Source: Pedobacter puniceum (GTDB taxonomy: Bacteria > Bacteroidota > Bacteroidia > Sphingobacteriales > Sphingobacteriaceae). Taken from it: DNA of 64,000 nt. This document shows, piece after piece, positions 36,584 to 46,595 of the stretch. Made by a program: the position numbers and the translations under genes. The first letter of the stretch is position 1. Each line of letters begins with the position of its first letter. The notes under the pieces are model-generated. The model was not told the DNA's origin, did no database searches, and saw only the letters and a list, made by a program, of their open reading frames with translations. Where the stretch lies: NCBI RefSeq assembly GCF_009674685.1, contig NZ_WKJI01000003.1:434001-498000 (forward strand). Reading direction: 5' to 3'.

Positions 36584-37196
36584 GTTTTTTTACATCCGCG
36601 AAAGCGATATAATGATAAGGTACGGTTCCAAAATGTTCATAATGGTCTTTCCCTTTTTGTAGTTTATCCCAATTGAACCAGTTTTTAGCTACTTTTTTGT
36701 CTTTAAGTTTATCTAAATACTGTTGCGATAAGAGGATGTAATTATGCTGCGGTACGCTGTTTTTAAGTAACTTATGTACTAAAATAACATCTTCGCCCAT
36801 TAATTTTATATGACCTTCTATATTAGAAATAGATATTTTGCCATGATGGATGATGATTTTAATACCAAGCTGGTTATTAGCTAAGTATTTTTCATAATTC
36901 TGTATATCTATTTCTTTGTACGATGCAATAAAGTTGTTAAAAGCATCGTAAATAGCTTTACATTGCCTAGCTACTTTTTGTACAGATGGTAGCCTACCAG
37001 TTTTATAAAAAAATATGGCATCACCTTCAATTTCAGCTATGCTTAAATCTAATATATTGGTTTTTATAATGGTTTGTAAAATGTTAGGTATAAGTTCATG
37101 CGCAAAATCATGGTTAGCAGACATCATGAATTTGGTAAAGCCCGTAATATCTGGTATGCAAAAGAAAACAGGGATTTTAGAGTTTGTTTTAACCAT
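36564..37196 (-). CDS. DUF2652 protein, class III nucleotide cyclase-like
   Basis: A 210-residue cytoplasmic protein. Its layout follows a class III cyclase: first metal Asp D16 in CIPDITGFTKFM, second metal Asp D59 in AEIEGDAIFFY, then IIIHHGKISISNIEG. The residue four before D59 is Glu (E55), the position that is Glu in guanylate cyclases and Lys in adenylate cyclases. The segment matching G-x-x-V-N-x-A-A-R-L reads GEDVILVHKL, so the transition-state Asn is lost and Arg is Lys. It may be weakly active, use another base, or only bind nucleotide. It converges on the HD-PycTM gene. Confidence 0.7.
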   Translation of the reverse strand: MVKTNSKIPVFFCIPDITGFTKFMMSANHDFAHELIPNILQTIIKTNILDLSIAEIEGDAIFFYKTGRLPSVQKVARQCKAIYDAFNNFIASYKEIDIQNYEKYLANNQLGIKIIIHHGKISISNIEGHIKLMGEDVILVHKLLKNSVPQHNYILLSQQYLDKLKDKKVAKNWFNWDKLQKGKDHYEHFGTVPYHYIAFADVKKLSKTKA

Positions 37197-37267
37197 GAAA
37201 GTAATATGTTAGGTTGTTTTTCTTTTATCCATACAGCAAAATATAAACCATTTTAATGAGATATTAA

Positions 37268-37297
37268 TTTGTTTTCCGAAAAATGTATTTAACTTTG
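37268..37297 (+). promoter_or_regulatory. Promoter of the DUF4202 gene
   Basis: TTTG (37268-37271), 18 bases, TAACTTTG (37290-37297): an exact Bacteroidota promoter. Transcription should begin about 18 bases before ATG 37322. Confidence 0.7.
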
Positions 37298-37321
37298 AAT
37301 TTAATTTAGCCTATCACCAAA

Positions 37322-37912
37322 ATGAAAAACTTAGAAGCTGCTTTTGCAGCATTTGATGCGTATAACCAACAAGATCCAAACCGTATAACTTATCAAGAGA
37401 AATCTTATCCTCAAGAGTATTTTTTAGCACAAAAGCTTCATGAATGGATTTTAGTCTTAAATCCACAAGCCAGTTTAGAACTCCTTTTAGCATCAAAATG
37501 TCAACATATCGGGCGTTGGGAAACACCACGTAACCAGTATCCTGATGGTAGAGAGGGGTATTTAAAATGGAGAAAAGAACAAGCAAATTTTCATGTAGAT
37601 AAAGCTTTAGCAATTTTACGTAAGGTAGGTTTTGATGAAACTGTCTGCTATCGCGTTAAGCAAATCATTTTGAAACAAAAAATTAAAGCTGATGCCGAGG
37701 TGCAAACTATGGAGAATGCTTTGTGCTTAGTTTTTTTACAATATCAGTTTGAAGATTTTCTACACACACAACCCAAAGAAAAGATGGTTAGTATCTTAAG
37801 AAAGTCTTTACTTAAAATGAATAAACAGGGGCATGATTATGCTTTAAAACTCAGCTTTTCAGTAGAGGGTAGCGCATTAATTCATAAAGCATTAGAAGAA
37901 CTTTACGTTTAA
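37322..37912 (+). CDS. DUF4202 family protein
   Basis: A 196-residue soluble protein of the DUF4202 type. Recognisable blocks are AFAAFDAYNQQDPN, PQEYFLAQKLHEWI, LLLASKCQHIGRWETPRNQYP, GYLKWRKEQANFH and QTMENALCLVFLQYQFEDF. The conserved His, Arg and Glu residues and all-helical pattern resemble HD-type folds, but no reaction is established. Some databases label it a glutamyl-tRNA synthetase relative without support. It is monocistronic with its own promoter. Confidence 0.8.
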   Translation: MKNLEAAFAAFDAYNQQDPNRITYQEKSYPQEYFLAQKLHEWILVLNPQASLELLLASKCQHIGRWETPRNQYPDGREGYLKWRKEQANFHVDKALAILRKVGFDETVCYRVKQIILKQKIKADAEVQTMENALCLVFLQYQFEDFLHTQPKEKMVSILRKSLLKMNKQGHDYALKLSFSVEGSALIHKALEELYV

Positions 37913-38074
37913 ATTAAACTTAGCATTTCTTTGTAAATGATTTTTGGCTTAAAGCTAGGTTAAATAGTTTTTAAAGTCAGGTTCACCTTTTTTGTTTAAT
38001 TTGAGCAAATCAATATAATTTTTTAGGTAATATTTATCCCCTATTTTAGGGATATAAAAACAGATAAGGATGTT

Positions 38075-38082
38075 TAGTTTTG
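38075..38082 (+). promoter_or_regulatory. -7 box of the PAS histidine kinase promoter
   Basis: TAGTTTTG matches TAnnTTTG and overlaps the TTG codon that opens the kinase frame at 38080. The -33 position lacks TTTG. It argues that translation starts at ATG 38101. Confidence 0.4.
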
Positions 38083-38100
38083 AGAATCTATAACAATCAA

Positions 38101-40095
38101 ATGCTGCATTTACTAGTAGGCATTTCAAATGCCAACACAGTCCTCCTTCAAGAAAGTAATGTTAACGAGTCTTTACAAAAAGTTGTAGAAGAGTTAGGGC
38201 GAGCTACAGATGTAGACCGTTGCTATATCTTTACCAATAGGATTGATACAGATGGTTTATTAAAACTTTATTATACGCATGAATGGTGTAATAAAGGCAT
38301 AGAAATTCAATTAGGTAATCCAGATTTAAGCGGTCTTGAATATGCTATTTTCCCGGGTTTGTATGATGCGTTGATTAATCAACAAGCTTATTATGGCTTG
38401 GTAAAGGAAAGTGAGAATGAGCTTTTCAAAGAGGTAATGGAGTCTCAAGACATTAAAGCTTTCTTATTTACACCTATTTTTTGCGAAGGGCAGTTTTGGG
38501 GATGGATGGGTTATGATGATTGTCAAATTGAGCGGAAATGGTTGCCAGAAGAGGTAGAAGCACTATATGTAGTAGCAAAGAATATTGGGATAAGACTTTC
38601 TCGTGAAAAAAGCGAATACAGGTTTCTTCACTCTCAAGAAAGATTTAATCTTTCTGTTTTGGGTTCGCAACAAGGAATTTGGGAATGGGATGTTTTAGAA
38701 GATAAGTGGTACTTCTCTAAGATATACATGTCTATGGCAGGTTATACTGCTGATGAGTTTGAACAAACTTTTGAATTTGCAGCAAGCATCATACATCCTG
38801 ATGATAAATCGAAAGTTGTTAAAGCTTTTGATGATTACATCCATAAAAGAATATCAGAATTTTCTGTAGAGTTTAGACAGTTACATAAAGAAGGCCATTG
38901 TGTTTGGGTAAGAGGTTCAGCAGTAGGAAAATGGGATGATGAAGGGAAATTACTTTATTTAGCTGGGTCTCATCTAGATATTACCAGATTAAAAACACAG
39001 CAGCAAGAGCTTGAACAACAGCGTAACGAATTTGATTATTTAATTAATAACCTTGCTGAAGTTGTTTTTAGGCTCAATACAGCCAATGAGTTTACTTTTT
39101 TAAATGATTATTGGTATAACCTATCGGGATATACTCAAGAAGAATCTACAAATAAAACCATTTGTAGCTTCATCGCTGATGATGATGTTGAATTCATGAA
39201 GAAGCAGTTTTCTTTGTTAGAAAGCAAAGCCAATCATGCTATTAATATAGATGTTAAGTTAAAACATAAAGACGGAAATTACAGATGGGTAAACGTTATT
39301 GCTAGTAAGTTTAAGTCTTCTTTTTCAGATGCATCGGCTTTTGCAGGAAGTATAATAGATATTAATGATCGTAAAGAAGCGCAAGAAAGAGAGAAAGAAC
39401 TTACCGAGTTAAAATCAAATTTCGTTTCTATGGCTTCTCATCAGTTTAGAACGCCATTAACGGTTATCTACTCTAACATAGAGCTTATAGAATCTTATGC
39501 TAGTAAATTAGAGCCTAAATCATTAGAGCGTTTTAATATTTATGCAAGCAGAGTAAAAGGCGAAATAGATAGGATGACAGAGTTGATGAATAATATCTTA
39601 CTATTTGGTCGTTACAACGCTCAAGAGCTAACTGTAAATCTTAAACCAGTTGAGCTTTCTGCCTTGATAGAACGTGTTTTAGAAACTTATTTTTCAAGTC
39701 AGCCTGATGGAAGGAAAATAATCTTTAACAGCAAAGGGATAAAGAAAATTGTAGAATTAGACGAATTACTCTTCATTTATATATTAACTAACATCATTTC
39801 AAACGCATTTAAATATTCGGCGGGTAAACCAAATCCTGAGTTGGAAATTGTTTATAAAAAGAATGAAATTGATATCTTAGTAAAAGATTACGGAATTGGT
39901 GTTCCTCCTGATGAAAAATCTAAACTTTTTAGTTCTTTTTACAGGGCTTCTAATACATCAACTATACAAGGTTCTGGTTTAGGCTTAGTAATTGCAAAAC
40001 AATTTACAGAGCTTCATAAAGGAAACATAAAAATTGATAGTGAATTAGATAAAGGAACTTTAGTAACTTTAACTTTGCCTGATACCCATGAGTAA
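38101..40095 (+). CDS. GAF-PAS-PAS hybrid-sensing histidine kinase
   Basis: A 664-residue kinase without membrane segments. Order: GAF domain (about 5-165, QKVVEELGRATDVDRCYIF), PAS 1 (about 180-300, GIWEWDVLEDKWYFSK, with PAC), PAS 2 (about 310-430), HisKA with FVSMASHQFRTPLTVIYSNIE, and HATPase with NIISNAFKYSAGKPN, DYGIGVPPDEKSKLF and GSGLGLVIAKQ. ATG 38101 is used because the TTG at 38080 lies inside the -7 box. It overlaps the single-domain regulator by 8 bases. Confidence 0.9.
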   Translation: MLHLLVGISNANTVLLQESNVNESLQKVVEELGRATDVDRCYIFTNRIDTDGLLKLYYTHEWCNKGIEIQLGNPDLSGLEYAIFPGLYDALINQQAYYGLVKESENELFKEVMESQDIKAFLFTPIFCEGQFWGWMGYDDCQIERKWLPEEVEALYVVAKNIGIRLSREKSEYRFLHSQERFNLSVLGSQQGIWEWDVLEDKWYFSKIYMSMAGYTADEFEQTFEFAASIIHPDDKSKVVKAFDDYIHKRISEFSVEFRQLHKEGHCVWVRGSAVGKWDDEGKLLYLAGSHLDITRLKTQQQELEQQRNEFDYLINNLAEVVFRLNTANEFTFLNDYWYNLSGYTQEESTNKTICSFIADDDVEFMKKQFSLLESKANHAINIDVKLKHKDGNYRWVNVIASKFKSSFSDASAFAGSIIDINDRKEAQEREKELTELKSNFVSMASHQFRTPLTVIYSNIELIESYASKLEPKSLERFNIYASRVKGEIDRMTELMNNILLFGRYNAQELTVNLKPVELSALIERVLETYFSSQPDGRKIIFNSKGIKKIVELDELLFIYILTNIISNAFKYSAGKPNPELEIVYKKNEIDILVKDYGIGVPPDEKSKLFSSFYRASNTSTIQGSGLGLVIAKQFTELHKGNIKIDSELDKGTLVTLTLPDTHE

Positions 40096-40453
40096 GATTT
40101 TGTTAGTTGAGGATGAAACTATATTAAGAGAAACCCTGGCAGAAATTTTAGAATTAAATGATTTTGAAGTTATTGCCGCGAGCTCTGGTTTCGAGGCATT
40201 AGAAGTTTTAAAAGATACCATTCCTGATTTAATCTTAAGTGATGTTCTAATGCCCGGAATGACGGGTTTTGAAATGATAGAACAGGTAAAAATACAAGAG
40301 CATTTAGCACACATTCCTTTTATATTCCTCTCAGCATTAACCAGTAATGATGATAAGCAGAAAGCCTTAAGTTTAGGATGTAAACACTTTATCACTAAAC
40401 CTTTTAAGTCTTTTGAGGTTGTTAAATTGATTACGGCAACATTGGATTGTTAA
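40088..40453 (+). CDS. Single-domain response regulator
   Basis: A 121-residue CheY-like receiver with acidic pair VEDE, phosphoacceptor Asp in LILSDVLMPGMTG, Ser/Thr in FLSALT and Lys in FITKPFK. No output domain, so it works through protein contacts or a phosphorelay. It is translationally coupled to the PAS kinase (8-base overlap), which is its likely partner. Confidence 0.92.
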   Translation: MSKILLVEDETILRETLAEILELNDFEVIAASSGFEALEVLKDTIPDLILSDVLMPGMTGFEMIEQVKIQEHLAHIPFIFLSALTSNDDKQKALSLGCKHFITKPFKSFEVVKLITATLDC

Positions 40454-40602
40454 TAATGAATGTTGCAACATCTTTAAAAATAGTGTTAATTTTTTATGTT
40501 TTTTTTACTAAAAGAGGGTTTGGATTAGATTTTTCAAGAATAATTCAGTAGATTAGATTCTCTAACGCGATGCTCTCTTAATAGAAACAGAAATCTACCT
40601 AA

Positions 40603-40893
40603 ATGTTTCTACCTATTTTATTAACACTTAAAGTCCTAATTATGATAGTAGGTCAAATTCATTTTGGAGTTCAGTTTAAGAAAAGAAATCACCATCTTTT
40701 AAATGATCCGGTTATTGAGAATTATAATAATCAGATGGATCAATTGGCAAGGCGTTTCAGAGTTGTAGAAGTTTTAGAGCAGGGTAGAGCTATAAAAAAA
40801 TGGCTTTGTAAAGAAGCCGAAGCAAAATATATCTTCCTTAAAACCGAGCTACAAGAGTATATAGAAATTCATTATCCAACAGAGTATAAATAA
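40603..40893 (+). CDS. Small hypothetical protein with one N-terminal hydrophobic segment
   Basis: A 96-residue protein. A hydrophobic start (MFLPILLTLKVLIMIVGQIHFG) could be a membrane anchor; ATG 40642 is an alternative start. The rest is helical and charged (NNQMDQLARRFRVVEVLEQGRAIKKW). No known domain was recognised. It ends at a bidirectional terminator shared with gapA. Confidence 0.5.
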   Translation: MFLPILLTLKVLIMIVGQIHFGVQFKKRNHHLLNDPVIENYNNQMDQLARRFRVVEVLEQGRAIKKWLCKEAEAKYIFLKTELQEYIEIHYPTEYK

Positions 40894-40930
40894 AAAAGCT
40901 TTCCTGAAATTCATCGGGAAAGCTTTTTTT
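40892..40930. terminator. Bidirectional terminator between the small ORF and gapA
   Basis: AAAAAAGCTTTCC (40892-40904), a 12-base loop, GGAAAGCTTTTTT (40917-40929). A and T runs on both sides make it usable in both directions. Confidence 0.8.
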
Positions 40931-40946
40931 ATAGATAAGAGCTATC

Positions 40947-42799
<1,853 letters not shown>

Positions 42800-42801
42800 T
42801 T

Positions 42802-43782
42802 TTATGCTAATATGCTAGACATTTCCATTAAATCGTCTTCCAATTTAAATTCATGGCCAGATAATGCTTCACGTAAATCAGTAAGTGCAATATTATTGCC
42901 ATGTAAGCCAACCATTTTTCTGGTTTGGCCAGCTAATAAAGCTTTTACCGCTGCAAAGCCCATTCTACTACCTAAAATTCTATCAAAACTGCTTGGGCTA
43001 CCACCTCGTTGCAAGTGACCTAAAATGGTAACTTTTGTATCGTAATAATCAAATTTTTCTTTAACTCTTTTAGCTACATTATAAGCACCACCGTTTTTAT
43101 CTCCTTCGGCTACAATTACAATACTAGATGATTTTAAGTTAGCAGCACCATGCTCTAGCGTAGAAATTAAATCTTCAATGGCGGTATCCTTTTCTGGTAA
43201 CATTATCGCTTCTGCACCACCAGCAATACCTGCTCTTAAAGCAATACAGCCAGCATCACGCCCCATAACCTCTATAAAAAATAAACGGTCATGAGATTCT
43301 GCGGTATCTCTAATTTTATCAATTGCTTCTATAACGGTATTAGTTGCGGTATCAAAGCCTAGGGTGAAATCAGAACCATAAAGATCATTATCAATAGTGC
43401 CTGGTACACAAATTACCGGAATATCATATCTGTTAGAAAATCTTTCTGCACCTGTGAATGTTCCATCTCCGCCAATAGCCACTAAAGCTTCAATACCTTG
43501 TTTTTTAAGGTTTTGATAAGCTTTTTCCATACCTTCTTCGGTCCTAAACTCTAAACAACGGGCGGTTTTTAAAATAGTACCACCTAATTGCATAATATTA
43601 CTTACCGAGTGGCGATTCATTGGGATGAAATTTTCATCTATCATACCTTGGTAGCCTTGTTTAATACCTACCATCTCACAACCAAAATGTATACCCGTTC
43701 TCACAACGGCTCTTATACAGGCATTCATTCCTGGGGCATCGCCACCTGAAGTAAATACTGCTATTTTCTTAATTTTCGACAT
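42802..43782 (-). CDS. pfkA: ATP-dependent 6-phosphofructokinase
   Basis: A 326-residue PfkA. ATP site FTSGGDAPGMNACIRA and IGGDGTFTGAERF, catalytic Asp in CVPGTIDNDLYGSDFTLGFDTA, fructose-6-phosphate residues in EVMGRDAGCIAL and HLQRGGSPSSFDRILGSRMG. Gly after GGDG favours ATP over pyrophosphate. It is the first gene of the glycolytic operon and divergent from the NUDIX-type regulator; a palindromic site lies in the gap. Confidence 0.95.
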   Translation of the reverse strand: MSKIKKIAVFTSGGDAPGMNACIRAVVRTGIHFGCEMVGIKQGYQGMIDENFIPMNRHSVSNIMQLGGTILKTARCLEFRTEEGMEKAYQNLKKQGIEALVAIGGDGTFTGAERFSNRYDIPVICVPGTIDNDLYGSDFTLGFDTATNTVIEAIDKIRDTAESHDRLFFIEVMGRDAGCIALRAGIAGGAEAIMLPEKDTAIEDLISTLEHGAANLKSSSIVIVAEGDKNGGAYNVAKRVKEKFDYYDTKVTILGHLQRGGSPSSFDRILGSRMGFAAVKALLAGQTRKMVGLHGNNIALTDLREALSGHEFKLEDDLMEMSSILA

Positions 43783-43810
43783 TTTTTATTTTTGAACTCT
43801 CGTTTACGGC

Positions 43811-43845
43811 TCACTAATATACGGTGTATTTTTTACACTAAGTGA
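43811..43845. promoter_or_regulatory. Nested inverted repeat between pfkA and the NUDIX regulator
   Basis: Inner repeat GTGTA (43824-43828), N5, TACAC (43834-43838); outer arms TCACT (43811-43815) and AGTGA (43841-43845). The right part reads TGTA-TTTTT-TACACTAAGTGA and recurs before the second BadF gene (45551-45571). It is a strong candidate operator of the divergent NUDIX-type regulator, controlling both itself and pfkA-BadF-gapA. Confidence 0.6.
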
Positions 43846-43904
43846 GATTTTGTCAATTTTTTTTTTCAAATTTGATTATTATTAGTTTTTGTAAACCCTA
43901 AGAC

Positions 43905-44603
43905 TTGGAAAATATACCTGTACGTTTTGAATCAATTTTCTCTGCAGACTGCATCATTTTTGGATTTGATGAAGGTGAGTTGAAAATTTTATTGATAGAG
44001 CGAAATGAAGAGCCTTTTAAGGAATGGTTTGCTTTGCCCGGTAATGTTGTTTACCAAAGTGAAAGTATAGACGAGGCTGCAGAGCGTATTTTATACGAAC
44101 TTACAGGCCTGAAAGGTATTTACATGGAGCAGTTTTATACTTTTGGAGAGGTAAATAGGCATCCAAAAGGTAGGGTTATTACTGTGGCTTATTTTGCCAT
44201 GATAAGATTAAATGGCCAAAAGGAACTTAAGCCTATTACCAATTATGCTAAAAAGGCAGTTTGGGTTTCTGTAAAAGATTTACCTAAATTGGCTTTTGAC
44301 CATAGCGAGATTTTCAAAAAAGGTTTTGAGAAAATAAAGAATAAAATTAGCTACCAACCTATAGCATTTGAACTTTTACCAGAGAAGTTTACCCTTACGC
44401 AATTGCAAAATTTGTACGAGGTTATCTTAAATAAAAAGTTAGATAAGAGAAACTTTAGAAAGAAAATGCTTGCTTATGATATTTTAAAAGAGCTTGATGA
44501 GAAGCAGAAAGGTGTTTCTTACAGAGCTGCCAAATTATACAAATTTGATAAGCGTAAATACAGTAAATATTTCCATAACGAACTTTCTTTTGGGAAAGAA
44601 TAA
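43905..44603 (+). CDS. NUDIX-type transcriptional regulator (NrtR-like)
   Basis: A 232-residue regulator. Residues 1-145 form a NUDIX fold (DCIIFGFDEGELKILLIERNEEPF, then WFALPGNVV). The hydrolase motif REuxEExG is changed to RILYELTG, so it is probably a sensor, not an enzyme. Residues 155-232 are the winged helix typical of NrtR/AraR-like repressors (FTLTQLQNLYEVILNKKLDK, RNFRKKMLAYDIL). The start is TTG 43905: a stop lies at 43899 and no other start precedes the NUDIX domain. Effector is unknown; pfkA, gapA and BadF neighbours suggest a sugar-phosphate or NAD-related signal. Confidence 0.85.
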   Translation: MENIPVRFESIFSADCIIFGFDEGELKILLIERNEEPFKEWFALPGNVVYQSESIDEAAERILYELTGLKGIYMEQFYTFGEVNRHPKGRVITVAYFAMIRLNGQKELKPITNYAKKAVWVSVKDLPKLAFDHSEIFKKGFEKIKNKISYQPIAFELLPEKFTLTQLQNLYEVILNKKLDKRNFRKKMLAYDILKELDEKQKGVSYRAAKLYKFDKRKYSKYFHNELSFGKE

Positions 44604-44620
44604 TTTTAAAAATATTTTAA

Positions 44621-44654
44621 AATAGAAAAGGGGCTCTAAAGCCCCTTTTCTATT
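44621..44654. terminator. Bidirectional terminator between the NUDIX and BadF genes
   Basis: AATAGAAAAGGGGCT (44621-44635), loop CTAA, AGCCCCTTTTCTATT (44640-44654): a 15-bp perfect stem. The right arm covers the stop codon of the BadF gene. Confidence 0.82.
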
Positions 44655-45507
44655 TCTTATTAAATTTTTTTACGTGGTAATCTACCAAGTTGTCAATCGG
44701 CGATCGGATAATAACGCCCATTTCCATTTCATATTCCTGTGCAACTTCTTCAAGGATGTTTCTAAAGTTATAAGCTACAGAACCGATACAATTAAATTTG
44801 TAAGATTTATAGTTAGGATAATGGCTCACTAAGTTTTTAAAGAAGTCGTTAAAAGAGGTTTTTACTAAATTTCTTGAGTATTCTATGTTAACCGTAATGT
44901 CATAAACAAATTTACTAAAGCTCGCACAAAATCTGTTTGGAAGCGGTTTAGAATAAACATTGTTTAAAATATCATCCGGAGTAAGCTTAAAGGTTTCCCA
45001 AAATACTGCTCTTACATTTTCTGGCATATAACCTCTTATATAGTCTGATAAAAGTTTTTTACCAATATAACAGCCACTACCTTCATCACCTAAAATATAA
45101 GCTAAAGAATCTATGTTAAATTCTATATCCTCACCATCATAAATACAAGTATTAGTACCTGTGCCTAAGATAGCTGCAAAACCTCTTTCATCGCCTAGTA
45201 AAGCTCTTGCTGCGGCTAATAAATCGTGGCCAATATTAACTTGTGCATTCACAAAAAAAGCTCTCATAGCTTTAGCTACAATTTCTGCTTTCTCATCGTT
45301 ATGAACGCCAGCGCCATAATAATTCACTTCTTTAATAGCAGCAACTGGCAAATCAGATGGAACGTTTTTCTTCAACGATTCTATAATATACTCAGTATTT
45401 GAAAAATAAGGATTGTAACCTTCTGTATTAAAAAGTACTTTCTTACCCTCTTCAGTAATCAAACACCAGTTTGTTTTGGTCGAGCCTCCGTCGGCAATTA
45501 TAATCAT
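44650..45507 (-). CDS. BadF/N-acetylglucosamine kinase family protein
   Basis: A 285-residue ASKHA kinase with an intact phosphate-1 motif (IADGGSTKTNWCLI), phosphate-2 motif (AILGTGTNTCIYDG) and GDEGSGCYIGKKLL. Members phosphorylate N-acetylglucosamine, glucosamine or related sugars. It is clearly paralogous to the protein at 41948-42799 along its whole length. A TGTA-N5-TACACTAAGT site lies 44 bases upstream of the start, linking it to the pfkA block. Substrate unproven. Confidence 0.82.
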   Translation of the reverse strand: MIIIADGGSTKTNWCLITEEGKKVLFNTEGYNPYFSNTEYIIESLKKNVPSDLPVAAIKEVNYYGAGVHNDEKAEIVAKAMRAFFVNAQVNIGHDLLAAARALLGDERGFAAILGTGTNTCIYDGEDIEFNIDSLAYILGDEGSGCYIGKKLLSDYIRGYMPENVRAVFWETFKLTPDDILNNVYSKPLPNRFCASFSKFVYDITVNIEYSRNLVKTSFNDFFKNLVSHYPNYKSYKFNCIGSVAYNFRNILEEVAQEYEMEMGVIIRSPIDNLVDYHVKKFNKK

Positions 45508-45550
45508 GTTAATTTTAATTAGGTTTTTAAAGATAGATAAATCTTCTTAT

Positions 45551-45571
45551 TGTACAAAATACACTAAGTAA
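45551..45571. promoter_or_regulatory. Second copy of the TGTA-N5-TACACTAAGT site
   Basis: TGTA-CAAAA-TACACTAAGTAA shares 14 fixed positions and the same spacing with the site at 43825-43845. It lies between the BadF gene (start 45507) and the cobW-like gene end. The two sites flank the NUDIX-type regulator region, suggesting common control. Confidence 0.55.
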
Positions 45572-45593
45572 TTTTTATTTTAAAAACAGAATT

Positions 45594-46577
45594 TTATTTG
45601 TAAAAACACTGTTTAAGGCCCTTTTCTAAAATTTCTCTTTTTAGATTTTTGCCAATAAAAACAATTCTTGTTTCTCTTTCTTCATCGTTTTTCCAATCAT
45701 CGCCTTCTGTAAACACGGGTGCTCCTTTAACAGATTGTACAATAAGTTGTTTTTTAAAACCTTCAATATTTAAGATTCCTTTTATCCTGTAAAAGTAAGC
45801 TCCTTGTATCATCAGCATCACACTAAAATAATGTCTTAGTTTTAGTAAATCGAAGCTTGGTTTTAAGATATAGCTTTGTGATACAATATTGTGATGATGA
45901 GTTTCTGCTTTTAATTGTATGAGTGGCTTATCATCGGTTTTAAAACCTAAATTAAACCTTACTTTAGTTTTATCAAAAGCATTTAACTGTAATAAGTTAG
46001 AGCTTGGGGTTTTGCTGTAATCGGTAAAAACAAAATCAGCAAATGGGTTTAAAGCCTTTACTTTTTCTTTTACTTCTGCTAAAGTTTCTGCTGATGCTTT
46101 GCTACTTTTATTGAAGATTAAGAAATCTGAAAAAGCAATTTGTTTAGAGGCTTCTTCCTCAACACCTAAAACATCTAATACATTTAAGGTATCCACAATG
46201 CCAATAACACCATCAAGTTTAAAAGCAGTTTGGATGTTGTAATCTGTTAAAAAAGTAGCTGCCACTGCAGATGGGTCTGCAATACCCGTGGTTTCAATAA
46301 TTAAATGGTCATAATCATAAGGGCCAGTAACTAGCTTGTTTAGTAAAGCCGCCAAATCTCCGTTTACAGAACAGCAAATGCAACCGTTAGAAAGTTCGAA
46401 AATATTTTCATCGGTATTGATAACTAATTGACTGTCAATATTAATTTCGCCAAATTCGTTTTCTATAATTACAAACTTCTTTTGTGGGTTTTCTGCTATC
46501 AGATGGTTCAAAAAAGTGGTTTTACCGGCACCTAAGAATCCGGTAAGTATGGTAACAGGTACAGCTTTAAAAGACAT
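45594..46577 (-). CDS. COG0523/CobW-type metal chaperone GTPase
   Basis: A 327-residue G3E GTPase. Walker A GFLGAGKTTFLNHL, the family metal motif CICCSV (CxCC), VNG upstream, and a C-terminal CobW_C domain (about 230-327). COG0523 proteins deliver zinc or other metals to target enzymes. The His-rich HHHN segment (about residue 227) may bind metal. No zinc-regulated partner is adjacent, so the metal is undetermined. It follows the GAF kinase by 18 bases. Confidence 0.88.
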   Translation of the reverse strand: MSFKAVPVTILTGFLGAGKTTFLNHLIAENPQKKFVIIENEFGEINIDSQLVINTDENIFELSNGCICCSVNGDLAALLNKLVTGPYDYDHLIIETTGIADPSAVAATFLTDYNIQTAFKLDGVIGIVDTLNVLDVLGVEEEASKQIAFSDFLIFNKSSKASAETLAEVKEKVKALNPFADFVFTDYSKTPSSNLLQLNAFDKTKVRFNLGFKTDDKPLIQLKAETHHHNIVSQSYILKPSFDLLKLRHYFSVMLMIQGAYFYRIKGILNIEGFKKQLIVQSVKGAPVFTEGDDWKNDEERETRIVFIGKNLKREILEKGLKQCFYK

Positions 46578-46595
46578 TTTAAATTTTAAATGATA

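Noticed and set aside
38080-38100. TTG 38080 as start of the PAS histidine kinase
   Set aside because: It lies in a TAnnTTTG box; ATG 38101 follows closely and loses no domain sequence.
40460-40471. Perfect 12-base palindrome ATGTTGCAACAT after the response regulator
   Set aside because: Short enough to occur by chance, no T run, and no repeat of it near another promoter in the window.
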